In this document: positions 46,139 to 58,389 of the stretch, piece after piece
Layout of the letters: each line of letters begins with the position of its first letter
Numbering within the stretch: the first letter of the stretch is position 1
From: Amaurobius ferox
Taxonomy: Eukaryota > Arthropoda > Arachnida > Araneae > Amaurobiidae
Reading direction: 5' to 3'
Length of the DNA: 64,000 nt
Assembly (NCBI GenBank): GCA_951213105.1
Contig: OX578134.1
Coordinates: 141,995,450-142,059,449, forward strand
Position numbers and translations under genes: made by a program
The notes under the pieces: model-generated
The model's input: the letters and a program-made list of their open reading frames with translations, nothing else
What the model was told of the DNA's origin: nothing
Database searches by the model: none

Positions 46139-46427
46139 GGGACTCGGTAGCCCTGTGGTTAGCGCGCGGGAGTTGCACTCGGTAGGCCCGGGTTCGATTC
46201 CCGCCACTGCCAAAACTGCCGCTGTGTTCACGCGGAGTACGATCACGTTAAACATGTGGGTCCGTAAGTCCTTCCGAGAGGTTGGTGGTAGGGGAAGATG
46301 GGTACGGTGCCTGTGGATGCCTCCCCCACTGGGTTCCTGTCTAAATTGGATGGTACTTGCCGGCCGTCCAAACAGATACCTTACACCTTTCTGGTAGGTC
46401 GGACGGTCTGGGTCTCAACAACAACAA
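46139..46427 (+). mobile_element. SINE-1, tRNA-derived, with target-site duplication
   Basis: The tRNA-like head (46139-46211) has an A-box region tgtggttagcgcgcgg and a B-box ggttcgattccc (46191-46202). A GC-richer body and a tail gtcggacggtctgggtc ending in (CAA)n follow. It is flanked exactly by cccctagcatatta (46125-46138) and cccctaacatatta (46428-46441), a 14-bp target-site duplication with one difference. This is the clearest retrotransposed SINE of the window. The head is part of the SINE and not a functional tRNA gene. Confidence 0.92.
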
Positions 46428-46441
46428 CCCCTAACATATTA

Positions 46442-47930
46442 AATATTGTAAACTATAAATTTTCTCATCCTTACTATTGAATAATCTGCCTTTGTATTAT
46501 ATTTGAATTATATATCTTCTCAGAAATAGCTTTTTTAATACGTTCGCCTTTTGAATGATTTGGTGATGGCCATTGCTTTCCCCCCCAAATAATCGATTTT
46601 GAAAACTCGATTTTTCAAATATTTTATCAATTGATTGACTCATGCACCACATTTCAAATCTCTGTTTCAGTTAAAAGAAGGAGTTCATGTGTAGAACATT
46701 GTGTTGGGGAGAATCCTTTAAAAAATATTTTTGAAAAATTTGATAATCTCCTGGCATTTTATCAAATAATTGACCCGTGCACTAAATTTCCAGTTTCAGT
46801 CTCACATAAAATAAAACATTTTTTTTTATTTATTTGGCAACCCGAACATTTTGTTGTGCAGATCCTCTAAAGTAGCAAACATTGGAAAACAGAAATTGTA
46901 AACTTTTTTCTTTCGAAGGATATACCCTCTAACCAAATTTAATATCTCCTCTGAAATCACTTTTATTCAAATGGGCATGGTCACTTTACTATAGATAGTC
47001 TTGCACACTCACGGATTTGTTTTACAAAGTTGTGAGGCCTAAAACTTAAGCCTAAAACTTAAATGCGTATATTTTATTTTTATCTGTATTTATGTTTATC
47101 AATTACTCATACAGTATATATTCTACTTATAACACAGGAGGATTAATAATGAAATCATAATGCTTTGGGAAACTTTAAAAGATAAACTTTCAATAGGTGT
47201 TTGAAGTAAATATACTTTTAGAGTATTCTATTCTTACCCGTATGTACTTTGTATATTTTGGTCATAGGAATGTTTTGAAAAGTGTATTTTCTTTTAACAT
47301 TTCGTCTTACTATAATTATTTCGCATATGGATGGATTACTGATTTACTCTCACACTTCTATTTATCATTAATAATTTCAAAGAATAAAGTTAATTCACAT
47401 AGATAATATATACATTATCAAAATAATAACAGTAAATGTTTGAAAAATCAAACACGTGACGTCAGTACAAGTAATAAACAAGAAAGATCAAGCATGCATA
47501 AGCATTGATTATGAAACACTTTCCAACTGAAATGTAATTTCATTTAAAAATTTCTAAAATGTGATACATTCAGTGGTCATATCTTTTACATTATCACAGT
47601 ACTACAGTAATTAATTATACTTAAATATTTAAAAATGTAGCGAAATATAAATCTTCAGATTCTTTATGCAAAATCAATGAATATTTCATTCATATAACTT
47701 GTATTCCAGACTCCAGAGCTAAATAATTTTGTGTGAAAAAAATTCAGCAATTCTTATGTAATTCATCTTACAATCGCTTGAGATAATTGCATTCCGCATA
47801 TGTTACAATTAGGATTCGTTGAAAAAACAATATAAGTTTAGGGATCATTTAAAATCATAACTATTGTAATTGCATAGGCACGGAATTTAGATACACAGAT
47901 AATACACAGATACACAGCTAATACATGTGC
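46442..47930. other. AT-rich interval, no gene seen
   Basis: Nothing supported. A segment near 46,600-46,860 contains a repeated phrase (tcaattgattgactcatgca / tcaaataattgacccgtgca) suggesting an old tandem duplication. Confidence 0.45.
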
Positions 47931-47944
47931 GTATGTGTATGTAC

Positions 47945-48778
47945 TCAAAGTATTGGAATCGTGCCGAAGATCGGAACTCGAATTTTCAAAGGATCTACAC
48001 GTTCTGGGACTTCTAGAACACGAAAAATCTATTTTTAGGAAGACGTCTGTGTGTGTAAGGGTGTATCTGTGTATGTTTCTGTGTGTCTGTGTGGATATTA
48101 CATCCACTCTAATTGAAAAACTAATGGACTGAATTTCATACAATTTGGTAGGTATGTTTTTTGTGGGAAATCCTGATGTTCATTAGATTATAGTACGATT
48201 CGTAATAAAAGAATCTGCCTTCTTTGCGAAATGGCCGCAGAAATTGCCTTTATCCACTCTAGCTAAAACCTAATGGAACAAATTTAACAAAATTTGGTAT
48301 ATAATATTTCAATAACCTACAAGTGATTTATATACCAAATTTAACAAAATTTTGTATATAAATCATGTGTAGGTTATTCTAGTACAATTCGGGAAAAAGG
48401 AACGGGCTATTTTTGCGAAATGGCCGCAAAAATCGTTATATATAACAATAAAAGACTACGTGTGCTCAATTATATCAATTAAATTCCTATTTTATACGTG
48501 ATTTTTGACAACAAAAAGAATAAGACTAATCCCATTACTCTAGGACTAGCCGTTCTTGAGATATTCTAGTTTTTTCGCATTTTCGCTACGCCACTTTTGA
48601 CAATAAGTCCAGCTATCAAATGAGAACCAAATTTAAGTTTAACGTGTAAATTCAATGTCATTTAAAATACTTATTGTTGTTATTTTGTGCAGATAAACTC
48701 AAATTATTTTTGAAGAAATAAAGAGAACGAATATGAGTCTGCACGGAAAGACATGTGCTGTCCACATCAGAATTTTTA
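47945..48778 (+). mobile_element. HLE repeat subfamily B, plus strand (copy 12)
   Basis: The 5' part: attggaatcgtgccgaagat, aactcgaattttcaaaggat, tctacacgttctggg, a degenerate (GT)n (48047-48092), then aattgaaaaactaatggact. The middle repeats gcgaaatggccgcagaaatt/gcgaaatggccgcaaaaatc, then ctaggactagccgttcttga. The 3' end: gccacttttgacaataagtc and the hairpin atgtg-ctgtc-cacat. It shares termini and layout with subfamily A but not the gccaaat modules. Confidence 0.75.
48296..48375. repeat. Imperfect inverted repeat inside HLE-B
   Basis: aataacctacaagtgattta and its near-complement taaatcatgtgtaggttatt face each other across about 34 bp. Confidence 0.7.
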
Positions 48779-49129
48779 ATAATATTACAACAATGATTTA
48801 TAGAAGTAAACGGGTATTATTTTCAAGCCATTTCGAAAAAAATGTATGATCTATATTTAAAGATCCATCAAATTTTTGTCGAAGAAAATGTTCAACAAAT
48901 TTAAGCTGTGTTCCAAATTTTAACTCTCTAGGACATAAGAAAGTGCATTAAAAATGTCATCAAATAAGTATATCTTGAAGAGTTATATAAAATTAAAAAA
49001 AATGAAAAATTGTTATCTACCAAATTTATTTTTAAAATGTGATGCCTCTCTCATATGCAAAACGTTTAAACACTTGGAAAGATATTTATTATATAATATA
49101 TCTCTCTTTTCTTTCTGAAGGATATCCCA

Positions 49130-49575
49130 AAGTCAGAATTTAATTGAATTTGTTTTTTTCCCTATATTAAGTAATTTTTTATTAAAAAACTACTTAACAT
49201 ATTTCACTGAATTTTTTTTTATATATTCTATGAGATAATGCGAATATTTCCTAAAAATATCGAAGCAATTCGTGAATTTTAAATTTACTAAAAAATGTTT
49301 GAAAAATTAGGTCCCATAAGGTTCAATGTATTTCATTTTTTCAACCCGGGTTCAATAAATAACTAATTGGGTGATATTATTTCTTTATATTCCCATAGGT
49401 CCTACAGACCGTCTGAACGACATACTAAAATTCCATTTTGATAAAGTCATTTTTACGGCATTTATCGTGCTAACGGACAGACAGACAGACAGACAGACAG
49501 AATGAACAAAGTCATAAACACTTTTCAACTTTGTTGTACAGTGTTAATAATACATTTTTAAATATTTTGTAAAAT
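49130..49575 (-). repeat. (TCTG)n-bearing dispersed repeat G, copy 2, inverted
   Basis: Complement of the 34.4-kb copy: (CAGA)n at about 49,477-49,500, cagaccgtctgaacgacata, ttcaacccgggttcaataaa, caactttgttgtac. Confidence 0.75.
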
Positions 49576-49599
49576 TTTTTTTTATTTTCTTTCTGTAAA

Positions 49600-50080
49600 G
49601 CCTTGAATATCATGATCTCACCCATGCTACAAAAATGTGATGTCTTTCAAAAATATTTTCCGAAACTCTGTACTCCTTATTCCTTCGAAACTACCTTATT
49701 GAGAAACAGGCCCAATTTCCTACAGGACACTTATCGTAAATCGATATTCCAATCCATCACGATTCCGATTATTTTTTTACTCTTGTTGCAGTATCGATAT
49801 AAATTGTTAAATGCAACACCATTGCCTATCGCCTAAGATGTTGAAGAATAACCCTTTCAAGTTAAACTGTCAGTGGATTAAATAGACGCAATACCGTGCC
49901 CAACCATGTCACGCCTGAACAAATGTTTCTAATTGATGTTTAATGAAGTGGGTTCAATTCATTTTGTCACTGGAATCAATCAGAAACTCAGTTTAAATTC
50001 AAGGAGGCACTAGATTCATTCAGTCTTTTAATTAATGCCAACCAAGATCTGAAATAGTGATCGATAGATTGCTACAGTAT
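49600..50080 (+). repeat. Family D repeat, copy 4
   Basis: Shares cttatcgtaaatcgatattc, tatcgatataa, cccaaccatgtcacgcctga, acaaatgtttctaattgatg and ttcaaggaggcac with the other three copies, in the same order and on the same strand. Confidence 0.65.
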
Positions 50081-50127
50081 TGATTTCGGAGGAACTGCTA
50101 AGGAAATGAATAAATGAGGTTTTGATG

Positions 50128-50217
50128 TAGCATAATTACGATGTGGCACAATTGCAATATAGACAAATTGCAGTGTAGCATGATCGCAGTGTATCACAAT
50201 TGCAGTATAACACAATT
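50128..50217. repeat. Short tandem motif around gtagcacaattgcagt
   Basis: About six diverged units of 15-17 bp. Confidence 0.75.
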
Positions 50218-50400
50218 TTTATTTATCCTAATTTACTCTAATTTTGCACATATATACTTCTGCTCCTATCTTTATTTACATCAGACATATCTATATAACA
50301 ATGGTTCGTTGCCATACGTTGTTGACATTATAACTAAGGTCGTGGTTATATGTGTTTTAAAGAATTTCTTCAGAAAATGTACATTTACCAGAAAATAATT

Positions 50401-52660
50401 GGACTAACATTTGATATTCGTTGCACGAGGTCAAAATATATTTTCATGGGTATATCTAATTTCTAATAGCATTGATTATAACCATGTAATGTACAGATTG
50501 CATACACACACACACAAAATGCTATCCTAAAATAGAACATTTGCATTTCTTAAACATTAAAATACCAAAATTAAGTAAAATGAGTTTTGGTGAAGTGAAT
50601 ATGAGATTTGCATGGGCTATTTCTGATTGCAAAGTAAAAAGTAAACGTGTTAAAGGAAAACCAATTTCATACATTTGTGAACATATATAGCTTTAAGAAA
50701 CATAATTATTGTATTAAATCATTAATGAGGACGATATAGTCACGTGACCAATAAATATGGGCATAAAGTACATATAACTATCGTTTGGTGTAAATTTCAA
50801 TTAGAGAAAAGTAACACCTACTGTGTAAGTGATTTTTATGCGAATTAATGAAATGCTTATAAAATGAACAGCGAATTAATGAAATGCTTATAAAATACTA
50901 TGTAGAGTGGTAAAAAGAAGATGCGTATTGTCAAACAATCCGTAGTGCAGTTGCAAGTGTAGCTCACATGGCAGGCAGTAGTACTATTAACTGTTAAATA
51001 TATCTTGAATATCTCGTATCGAACTTCCTAAACCACAATTTTACAAATCACTATGAAAACCAATAAATCCAGTTCTACCACGTAGATGGCATATTTTTTA
51101 GCTGGGTTCATGGTGAACGATACTGAAAAGGTTGAATTTATAGTCACAGAATCCAACAGTAAAGGTTATTTCTAAAGTTGAGATTGCACTGCACTACATT
51201 TTGCTGTAGTTGGCTCTTAAACAACACCACTGTAGAAACTACAGTGGATGGATATTAGGGAAGATTAATCGTAGTTTAGAGACAAACATGATTACACACT
51301 ACAGATATGTAATTACTAGTTTAGAGGATCCTTGTTTACTGCCTAAGTATTGAATATCTGTCGTCTAACTGGACACCATAGTCTTTCTTACCAATTATGT
51401 TTCGCTTGAAAATATGGCACAGAACAACATACGGCTCTGAAGGAACTTCTGTAGTATTTTGACCTTTACCTGAAGTTTTATCTTCATCTTCTATTATTTG
51501 TGTTCATTTCAATTTTTATTGTAACCACCAATAAATGGTTCAGTTATCAAAATTTGTTCCTTTTTTGTGTGGTGATTCTTCGGCATTCAACGAAAATTCA
51601 ACTTTGAAATTCTTGCCCATGTTTCATATTCGTTTATAAAGATATATAGCAATGTTTTTATTTTTTGTTTATTCAGGAACATATTTTGCTTTTAAATTCA
51701 AACGGTAGAACTACTTTTATGACAACAGCGAGTCATAAACACACTTTTTTCGCCGATACGAAAGAATGGCGTCTTTCTCATTACGTAAAAATAAACATCA
51801 ATTAGTTGGTCTTTCCACACTAATTGGGGGTGCATTTCATGGCGAAAAATGCGTCAAGGATGGCGACACTGTTGTTTAATGTGTCCTTCAGTTAGTCACA
51901 TAGACGTTATTTATGGCGCACAACAAATGACATCTGTGTTTAGGATATTCGCAAGACTAAGACCATTCTACGAAACCATCAAGGCATTATAAAAGATATG
52001 ATGACGGACAGTTTTAAAATGTTAAGCAAAATCATATACTAGGAAATCGAATACCAGGACCTTAATATCGAAAAAAAATATATACCGATCTAATTTTTTT
52101 GATATTTTGATACCGGTATTGATACAAAAATATTGGTATTCCGGTATTTCCATGATTTCATAATTATAAAATTGTTAGTATGAAAAAATAAGTATTATTA
52201 TTTTCTCTTTTTCATTTTTAACGTACTAATTGTTGGAATTAATGTCTTTCATTGTATCATCTTATGCAGATGCGTTAATTCATCTTTCTTCATTTAAGTG
52301 AATTAAAAGACTTTGTAACCGTATTATCATTTCATTACTTTGTTAATTGTTTGAGAATAAAGCACATATTTAACATTTTTAGTTCTATTTTGTATTAATT
52401 CATCATATCAACATTAATAGGCAATTTTTTATTTTAGAGATTAAAGATATTACTTCTGAAATGGATTTAAAGTCATAGTACTTTAGTCGAAAAGCTTAAT
52501 ATTTTGACCAATATTTCATATGAATGATTTGTATGCACTACTGCATCATATAAAACATCGCTTAAGAATATGGTCATTATTTCTTGATGTTGTCATTTTA
52601 CGGTTGAGATGTATATTTTGCTGTTACTATAAGTTATATCTTTTCTATGCAGATAGATTC
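50401..52660. other. AT-rich interval, no gene seen
   Basis: Nothing supported. Confidence 0.45.
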
Positions 52661-52671
52661 GAAGATAATAT

Positions 52672-52915
52672 AGCCTGTAAATATGTCGAAAACCCAGACC
52701 ACCCAACTGAACTAGTGGTTTACAACAACAGTTTGGGTGGCCGGGAACGAAACCTGTAAATATGTGTTGAAGACCCAGACCGTCCGACTCATCCTTAAGA
52801 TATAGAGCAGCTATTTGAATGGCCGGATCCTGTAAATATGTAAAAAATCCAGACCACACGACAGATCCCAAGGCTTACTGTAGCTATATGTGTGGCTGGG
52901 CCTGTAAATATGTTT
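52672..52915 (-). repeat. Three tandem units of SINE-1-like tail, minus strand
   Basis: Each unit starts cctgtaaatatgt, then cccagaccnnccnac and ends near nntggccgg-a: units start at about 52674, 52753 and 52829, and a fourth cctgtaaatatgt follows at 52908. The complement matches the SINE-1 tail (gccggccgtcca ... cggacggtctgggt). No tRNA-like head is present. Confidence 0.65.
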
Positions 52916-52919
52916 AAAA

Positions 52920-54220
52920 ACTTTCTTAGTTGCTTCTGTTAAGTAGGTAACCTGCTTAGCAGAATGTTTCTTATACAGTTCAAGAAACGGTAAGTGGTGT
53001 TAAAAATATTACAAATAAAAATGGCAGAACATATTATAACTTGATAAAAACGAATAATCAATGTAAAATAATCAAAAAATAATTGCAGTATATTTTAAAA
53101 CACACATTTTCATTTTTGTGTTCTGCAAAATTTGAAATATGAGGGCTTAACTTTTTTTAAAAAAAGAAAGAAGAAAATCGGTTATTAGGGCATATATCGT
53201 AATTAAAGGATAATACAAGCAATATATCAATGTACTTCCAGATGATATTGACAACAGCACTCTCAGTAACAAAATTTGGCAATTTGCCCTTATATCTTTG
53301 GAAATTATGAGAGATGCAATAAAAACGTCAATTAGAAAGTTATAGAGCATCTCTAACTTGCTAAAAACCCTATTTAATGTAATACAAGAACCCTATATAC
53401 GTAACGTATAGTTTAACGTAAAGTATTTTCAATACGCTCACCGTCTGTCACAATACATTTTTCTATGCAGGAAATCACTCGCTACTATACTTTCAACTGC
53501 ATTATTGGTGAATGTGAAACAGTACGAAAGCTATAAGTGTAGTGCTACGCAGCTCCCTCTACGTTTCGGCTGAATTCTCTTCTCCCTATAGAATTACCAT
53601 CTCGAAATAGTAATCATCATGCGAATATCCTGTCATGATCTTTTTAAAAAATGTATAACTTTTTACTATTTCGATGATGATATTCAAATTTGTAATTATT
53701 TTTTTCTTTATATCAAAGATTCCGATATAAGAGTGTCAACTTCCAAATTTTGACGCCAGGGGCACAACTGTCAGTCTCATCTGGCAGCGCATAGTCGTTT
53801 TTCTATACCGATGCCTCATTTAATTAGCTCCAACTCCCATCGCTGCGATCTCTAGAGGTTCATAAATATAAAAAGTTATTTTATGCCCACTCTATACTTC
53901 AAACATATTGTATTCCACTTAAACACCTAACATATTTTTCCGAATATTGATGTCAGTTGGTTATATTTTTTGCATTGCAGAAAAGGTACAAAACATTTTT
54001 GAGCAACACATTGTGAGCGATTTTTTTCCTAATTTAATAGACCAAGTCTAAGTTTAGCGACAGATAACATTTGGTAAGATCTAGATAAAAAGGGATGTCC
54101 TCAGTGGAGAATTTTTGAAGGACAGCAGACTCATATTTGTGTTACATGGTAGTAAAATTATAAACACCTATTATGTGCAATTTTTCAAGCTTAAATACAG
54201 TAAGAATATAACCCCTAGAC
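52920..54220. other. Interval without a recognised gene
   Basis: Nothing supported. Part 53,400-53,880 is less AT-rich and may be an old element. Confidence 0.4.
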
Positions 54221-54228
54221 TTGTTGCT

Positions 54229-54365
54229 TAAATTCACTTATTCTAATGACTAGCTTCTTAAGCAAGACCGCCATGACCAACTTATTAATCATTACCACCA
54301 TGTATGGCTTATTAATTTCTACCGCCATATATAGCTTCTTAAGCATTACCATGTGTTGGCTTGAG
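54229..54365. repeat. Tandem repeat, about 28-bp unit, four diverged units
   Basis: Variants of gcttattaatcattaccacc and atgtatg follow one another (gcttcttaagcaagaccgcc, gcttattaatttctaccgcc, gcttcttaagcattaccatg). Confidence 0.75.
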
Positions 54366-54689
54366 CTATATATGTCCCCAAAAGTCAATTTTGATTATTG
54401 TAGAATTTATTACCATCTTATATTCCACAGTTTTCATGCAGCTCTATTAAAATGCTTGTTTAGAGTGATGTATCTTTTTTTCTACTAGAGACTAAAAAGT
54501 AAAGTAACATATTTTTAGCTTCAATATCGATAAAAAAAATAAAACTTTCTGAAACGTGTTTTCTGTAAGTTTAAAATGCGAAACAAAATTTAGCTATACA
54601 TACTGCGTAATAGTAAAAAGTAGAATTTTGAGATACTTTTCTTTTTCTATTTACCCTTGATATCCTCTCTTCCTCAAATTTCAGAAGTA

Positions 54690-54915
54690 CATAGCCATTT
54701 CCAGAAAATCCCATGATTATTGTTTTCCATAACGTGAAGCTATAAGCACAATTCTTGTTTTACACTTGCTCGTAACATTTCGTATTCGAAAAGACAAAGA
54801 TTATTTATTTTGCGTATAAAAAGTCTTATTCATGATATTACATCGTGAAAGTACTTAAGCGAAATTTTCAACGACTTCGCTGTTTGCGGAAACCCATACA
54901 GTACTTCTCTGTAGT
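54690..54915 (+). repeat. Family E repeat, copy 1
   Basis: Shares with copies at 58.98, 62.0 and 63.8 kb the order ataagcac-attct, ttgctcgtaac, gcgtataaaaagtcttattc, gtgaaagtac. In a shared frame the block reads KTKIIYFAYKKSYS; the others keep HKK/HKN and SYS-like residues but have stops, so coding is not shown. Confidence 0.5.
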
Positions 54916-54994
54916 AGTTTTAACTGAGATACTTTCTTTTAAAAATTTTGCATCCAGCAGTTTTTAAAATACATGTTACAGAATGCAAAGAACT

Positions 54995-55215
54995 GATAAT
55001 GCGCTTTTATGCGCTCGGCTGCCGTATTGCGAGTTCGAGTCACACCTGCTATCATGGATGTTGCGTTGTCAGGCGTACTGTGTTCTGCCCCCACTGGTGC
55101 GCCAGGGCAATGCCTTGTGGTGGATAGATGGTTAAATGGTTTACGATTCCGGCCGATGTATAGGCGAATGGTTGAATGTATCAAGTGGCTGGTGATTAGC
55201 TAATAAATAAATATA
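54995..55215 (+). mobile_element. SINE-2, copy 1, tRNA-like
   Basis: The head carries gctcggctgccgtattgcg, gagttcgagtcacacctg (B-box), and the body catggatgttgcgttgtca, ggttaaatggtttacgattc, cggccgatgtataggcgaat, ending with aataaataaat. It matches the copy at 63.4 kb along its length. A 64-codon frame across it is not a gene. Confidence 0.75.
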
Positions 55216-55689
55216 CTTCCATAGTAATGATATTAAACCTACATCCTACATTTTATGATTTTTCGGGGAGATAATATAAGTGATACGAAAGTCATAACTG
55301 GTTTAAAAAGCTGGAATCATATATCTAAGTTAGTGTTTTTCCTTATGTTTGAATCCATAACACCTCTGACCAATTAAAAATTTTTGCGAGTCCCCTATGC
55401 ATAACATTGCAGCAATAAATATCGCAAAACTATCGGTAGACAAAACCGTACGGTTATTTAATATGTTTTGGAATAAAAAGTAATAATCACGCTGACCTCA
55501 TTGCGCTTGTAGCATTGAAGGATCCCCAGAGCACCACAGCACACCGGTAAAAAACCACTGATCTAAGAAACAATGTTTTGGATATCATGAAGTTTTACAA
55601 AAGTCAGGCACCACTGATTCTAAGGCCTGCATGTTAAATCTTAGGAACACAATTTTGGATATAATGAAAGTAATACAAAAGTCCGGCAC

Positions 55690-55915
55690 TATGCCTTCTA
55701 AGAGTTCTTTGAATCCGTGCTAGTCGTACTAGGGTTACATTTAGACCTCCGACATCAGTAACCTATAGGGTAGATTTGTTCGAATATCATTGTAAAAAAC
55801 GTTGCTACTTTTACCGGTAATCGAACCATGGGTCTTAGTACTGCCCAGTTTAGTCTCTATGATTATAGTGGATCGGAGTCCCAAGCTGGTATCGTCGAAG
55901 TGGACTTCAATTAGG
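55690..55915 (-). mobile_element. SINE-3 copy, minus strand, diverged
   Basis: gaatccgtgctagtcgtact, cctccgacat, aacctatagggt, then a head with accggtaatcgaaccatggg and tatcgtcgaagtggact, in the same order as at 37.1-37.6 kb. Confidence 0.65.
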
Positions 55916-55989
55916 TGACTAGAATTGTTTCAAGAGCGTAATAGACACCATTTTGCAGGCCGAAACAGAACATCCAAAACAGTATGCAT

Positions 55990-56630
55990 CCTTAACAAAG
56001 AGCGAACTTCGGAGAATCAAGTGATGATCAATTCAAAGGAGATAGGACATATACAATGAAAAACTTTGCCAGCAAATGGTACCGTGCATTGAATACCAAC
56101 CACAAATATCATAACGGAACGATAATAGGTATTTCTCCAGTCCATGAAGAGAGGGTGAGCTGGCTATGAGAATGAAATCTTAAGCACTGATACAAGATTT
56201 AAAAAAAACAGAGATGAAATATATGAACTGTCGCATGACATGTTGCCATTTCGAATGCAAACGCTAATCAAGTTAATAAGCACTTTAAATGCATCCACGA
56301 GCACCAATTGGAACCCACACATAGTTAAACAGCGTGCATCCCCTCCTTCACCAACAACAAATCAGAGAAGGTGGTATGACACCTCAGGCGTAAAGGAAAA
56401 AGTGGTTCCACAGAATTCGAGAAGTGTCGGCAGATTCAATTTTCGACAGCATTCTAGAAACACGTAAATTTAGGAGTATAAAAAAACTCCTGCTTATCAT
56501 ACAAAAGAAAATGTGGATCATCAATTTGATGAGTGACCGCAGTGTGTGTGAAGTGAATACAAGTGGCGTATTAAGTATACACAGGCATCCATCATACTGT
56601 TTTCTGGGCTAAATGCCACTGTTCAAAATG
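55990..56630 (+). other. Less AT-rich segment, possible retrotransposon gag remnant
   Basis: A 75-codon frame at 56240-56467 (LNASTSTNWNPHIVKQRASP, then NQRRWYDTSGVKEKVVPQNS) has a protein-like composition, unlike its neighbours. Upstream, other frames hold pieces such as NAKQ-like fragments broken by stops. I thought of a decayed gag protein because of the basic, Ser/Pro/Asn-rich character, but no zinc knuckle or protease is seen. A decayed host gene is equally possible. Confidence 0.3.
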
Positions 56631-56745
56631 AGGTAATTGTGCAAATTTCACTTGTTAATAGTGATCACGAAGGGCACTTAACATAATATATATCGATTAA
56701 TTATCAGTACTTGAGTAGGAACTCAACTCTGATTAAAGAAATATT

Positions 56746-56829
56746 GCGTTTCGAAAACTCCAATTGTGATTTTCGGTATGATTCCAATACTTTCCCTATA
56801 CATTACCATGTATTGCAGGGAAAGTAAAA
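56746..56829 (-). mobile_element. HLE-B 5' end fragment (copy 13)
   Basis: It contains cgaaaactccaattgtgatt, ggtatgattccaatactttc and the 5' hairpin actttccc ... gggaaagt, ending directly at the 3' terminus of the next copy. This repeats the head-to-tail junction seen at 9392. Confidence 0.75.
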
Positions 56830-57452
56830 ATCTGATGTGGGCAGCACATGACTTTCCCTGCAAACTTATATCCACGTTCTATTTATTTCAATTAAATGTA
56901 ATTAACTTTTAATTGAAATTACGTTCTCATTCGGTAACCGGGCTTATTTTCAAAGGTGGCGTAGGGAAAGTACGAAAAACTAAAATATCTCGAGAACGGC
57001 TAGTCCTAGTGTAATGGGGTTGGTCTTATTCTTTTCGTCGTTAAACATTACATATTAAACGGGCATTTAATGGATATATCTGAGAATACCTAGTTCTTTA
57101 GTTTAGATTTTGAAGATTTTTGCGGGCCGTTTTGCAAAAAAAGGCAGGTTATTTTTTTCCGAATCGTACCAAAATCTAATCAGCACCAGGGTGACCTATA
57201 CGTGACTCATCTACCGAGTTTTGTGAAATTCGGTCCATTAGTTTTTCAGCTAGAGTGGATACAAGCTTTTGCGGGCCATTTCGCAAAAAAAGGCGGGTTC
57301 TTTTATTCCGAATCGTACCCAAAACTAATCAGCACTAGCCCCGCCCACAAGTGACTTACCTACCAAATTTTGTGAAATTCAGTCGATTAGTTTTTTAGTT
57401 ACAGTGGATACAAAATCTGCACAGACAGACAGACAGACACACAGACAGACAC

Positions 57453-57483
<31 letters not shown>

Positions 57484-57634
57484 CACAGACACACGCACAG
57501 ACGTCACGCTAAAAATGGTTTTTTCGTATTCTAGCGGTCTCGAAACGTGTAGATCCGTCGAAAACTCGAGTTGTGATTTTCGGCATGATTCCAATACTTT
57601 CCCTATACATTACCATGTATTGCAGGGAAAGTAA
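56830..57634 (-). mobile_element. HLE repeat subfamily B, complete, minus strand (copy 14)
   Basis: On the plus strand: the 3' end tgatgtgggcagcacatgac, ttccctgcaaacttatatcc, ggtggcgtagggaaagtacg, ctcgagaacggctagtccta; two copies of gcgggcc-tttgcaaaaaaag about 140 bp apart (57123 and 57263); a (CAGA)n/(CA)n array (57418-57500); then gaaaactcgagttgtgattt and the 5' hairpin actttccctatac ... gggaaagt. The microsatellite is CAGA-type here, where subfamily A has GT. Confidence 0.8.
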
Positions 57635-57639
57635 AAATG

Positions 57640-58370
57640 TATATGTTTCTATGTAATAGTCATAGTTTGTTATAGATATATGTGTTACTTAAGAAATGCT
57701 ATAAGAAAACGTTATGAATTAATCAAGATATTTATATATAAACATTTAAAGAATTGATCAATTTAAATCATAGTTATTATTATATGTCTTGAGTGTTACT
57801 CTTCAGTGCTTAAAGCCGGAGTTCTCATACTCCACACTAAGTGAAGGCATCAAAGGTAAGTCCTTGTATAGCAAACTTTGAGTAAGGACAATTTCAATTA
57901 TGACATGAGCCATTAACATATTGGTTTAAAATTAAGAAGTTTGGAGATGGATAAATAACAAAATCCTTATAAAGAAGAAAGATAAATGTAGAAAATTACA
58001 AGAGAACGAGGCAGTAATTAAGAAGAAAATATCAAACAGAAGTAACCGGTTTCAAGACATTCACTAACCAAACTATTATATAATTAACAGTGATTGAGAC
58101 TAGGTCAAAAAGGGATATAACACGGAAAAAAGGAAATAATGGCTTCGAAACCATTTCGGAAGTTAACTTCATCAACTGAGAATAAACATGAATCGATTTG
58201 CCTACTCAAAAATATCCGTGAATGAGACCGGAATAAGGAAGGATATAACAAAATTCAAAGTAAAAAGCCAGTTTTATTTAATTATGAGAATTTTATGCAC
58301 AGAATGTCCTCTTCTTTAATGTAACGTTTTTTGTACCCCAAATTATATTATTTAACCTGAAGTTCATTTA
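57640..58370. other. AT-rich interval, no gene seen
   Basis: Nothing supported. Confidence 0.45.
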
Positions 58371-58389
58371 TATTCAGTATATATAGTTT

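Noticed and set aside
46139..46211. Functional tRNA gene at 46.1 kb
   Set aside because: The tRNA-like sequence continues into a SINE body with (CAA)n tail and is enclosed with it by a target-site duplication.
52593..52871. 92-codon minus-strand frame at 52.6-52.9 kb as a gene
   Set aside because: It is a translation of three tandem SINE-tail-like units; the repeated WSGF/LGF residues follow the repeat period.
57379..57634. Asp/Arg/Gln/Thr-rich and Cys/Val/Leu-rich frames at 57.4 kb
   Set aside because: Translation of the (CAGA)n array of HLE-B on both strands.
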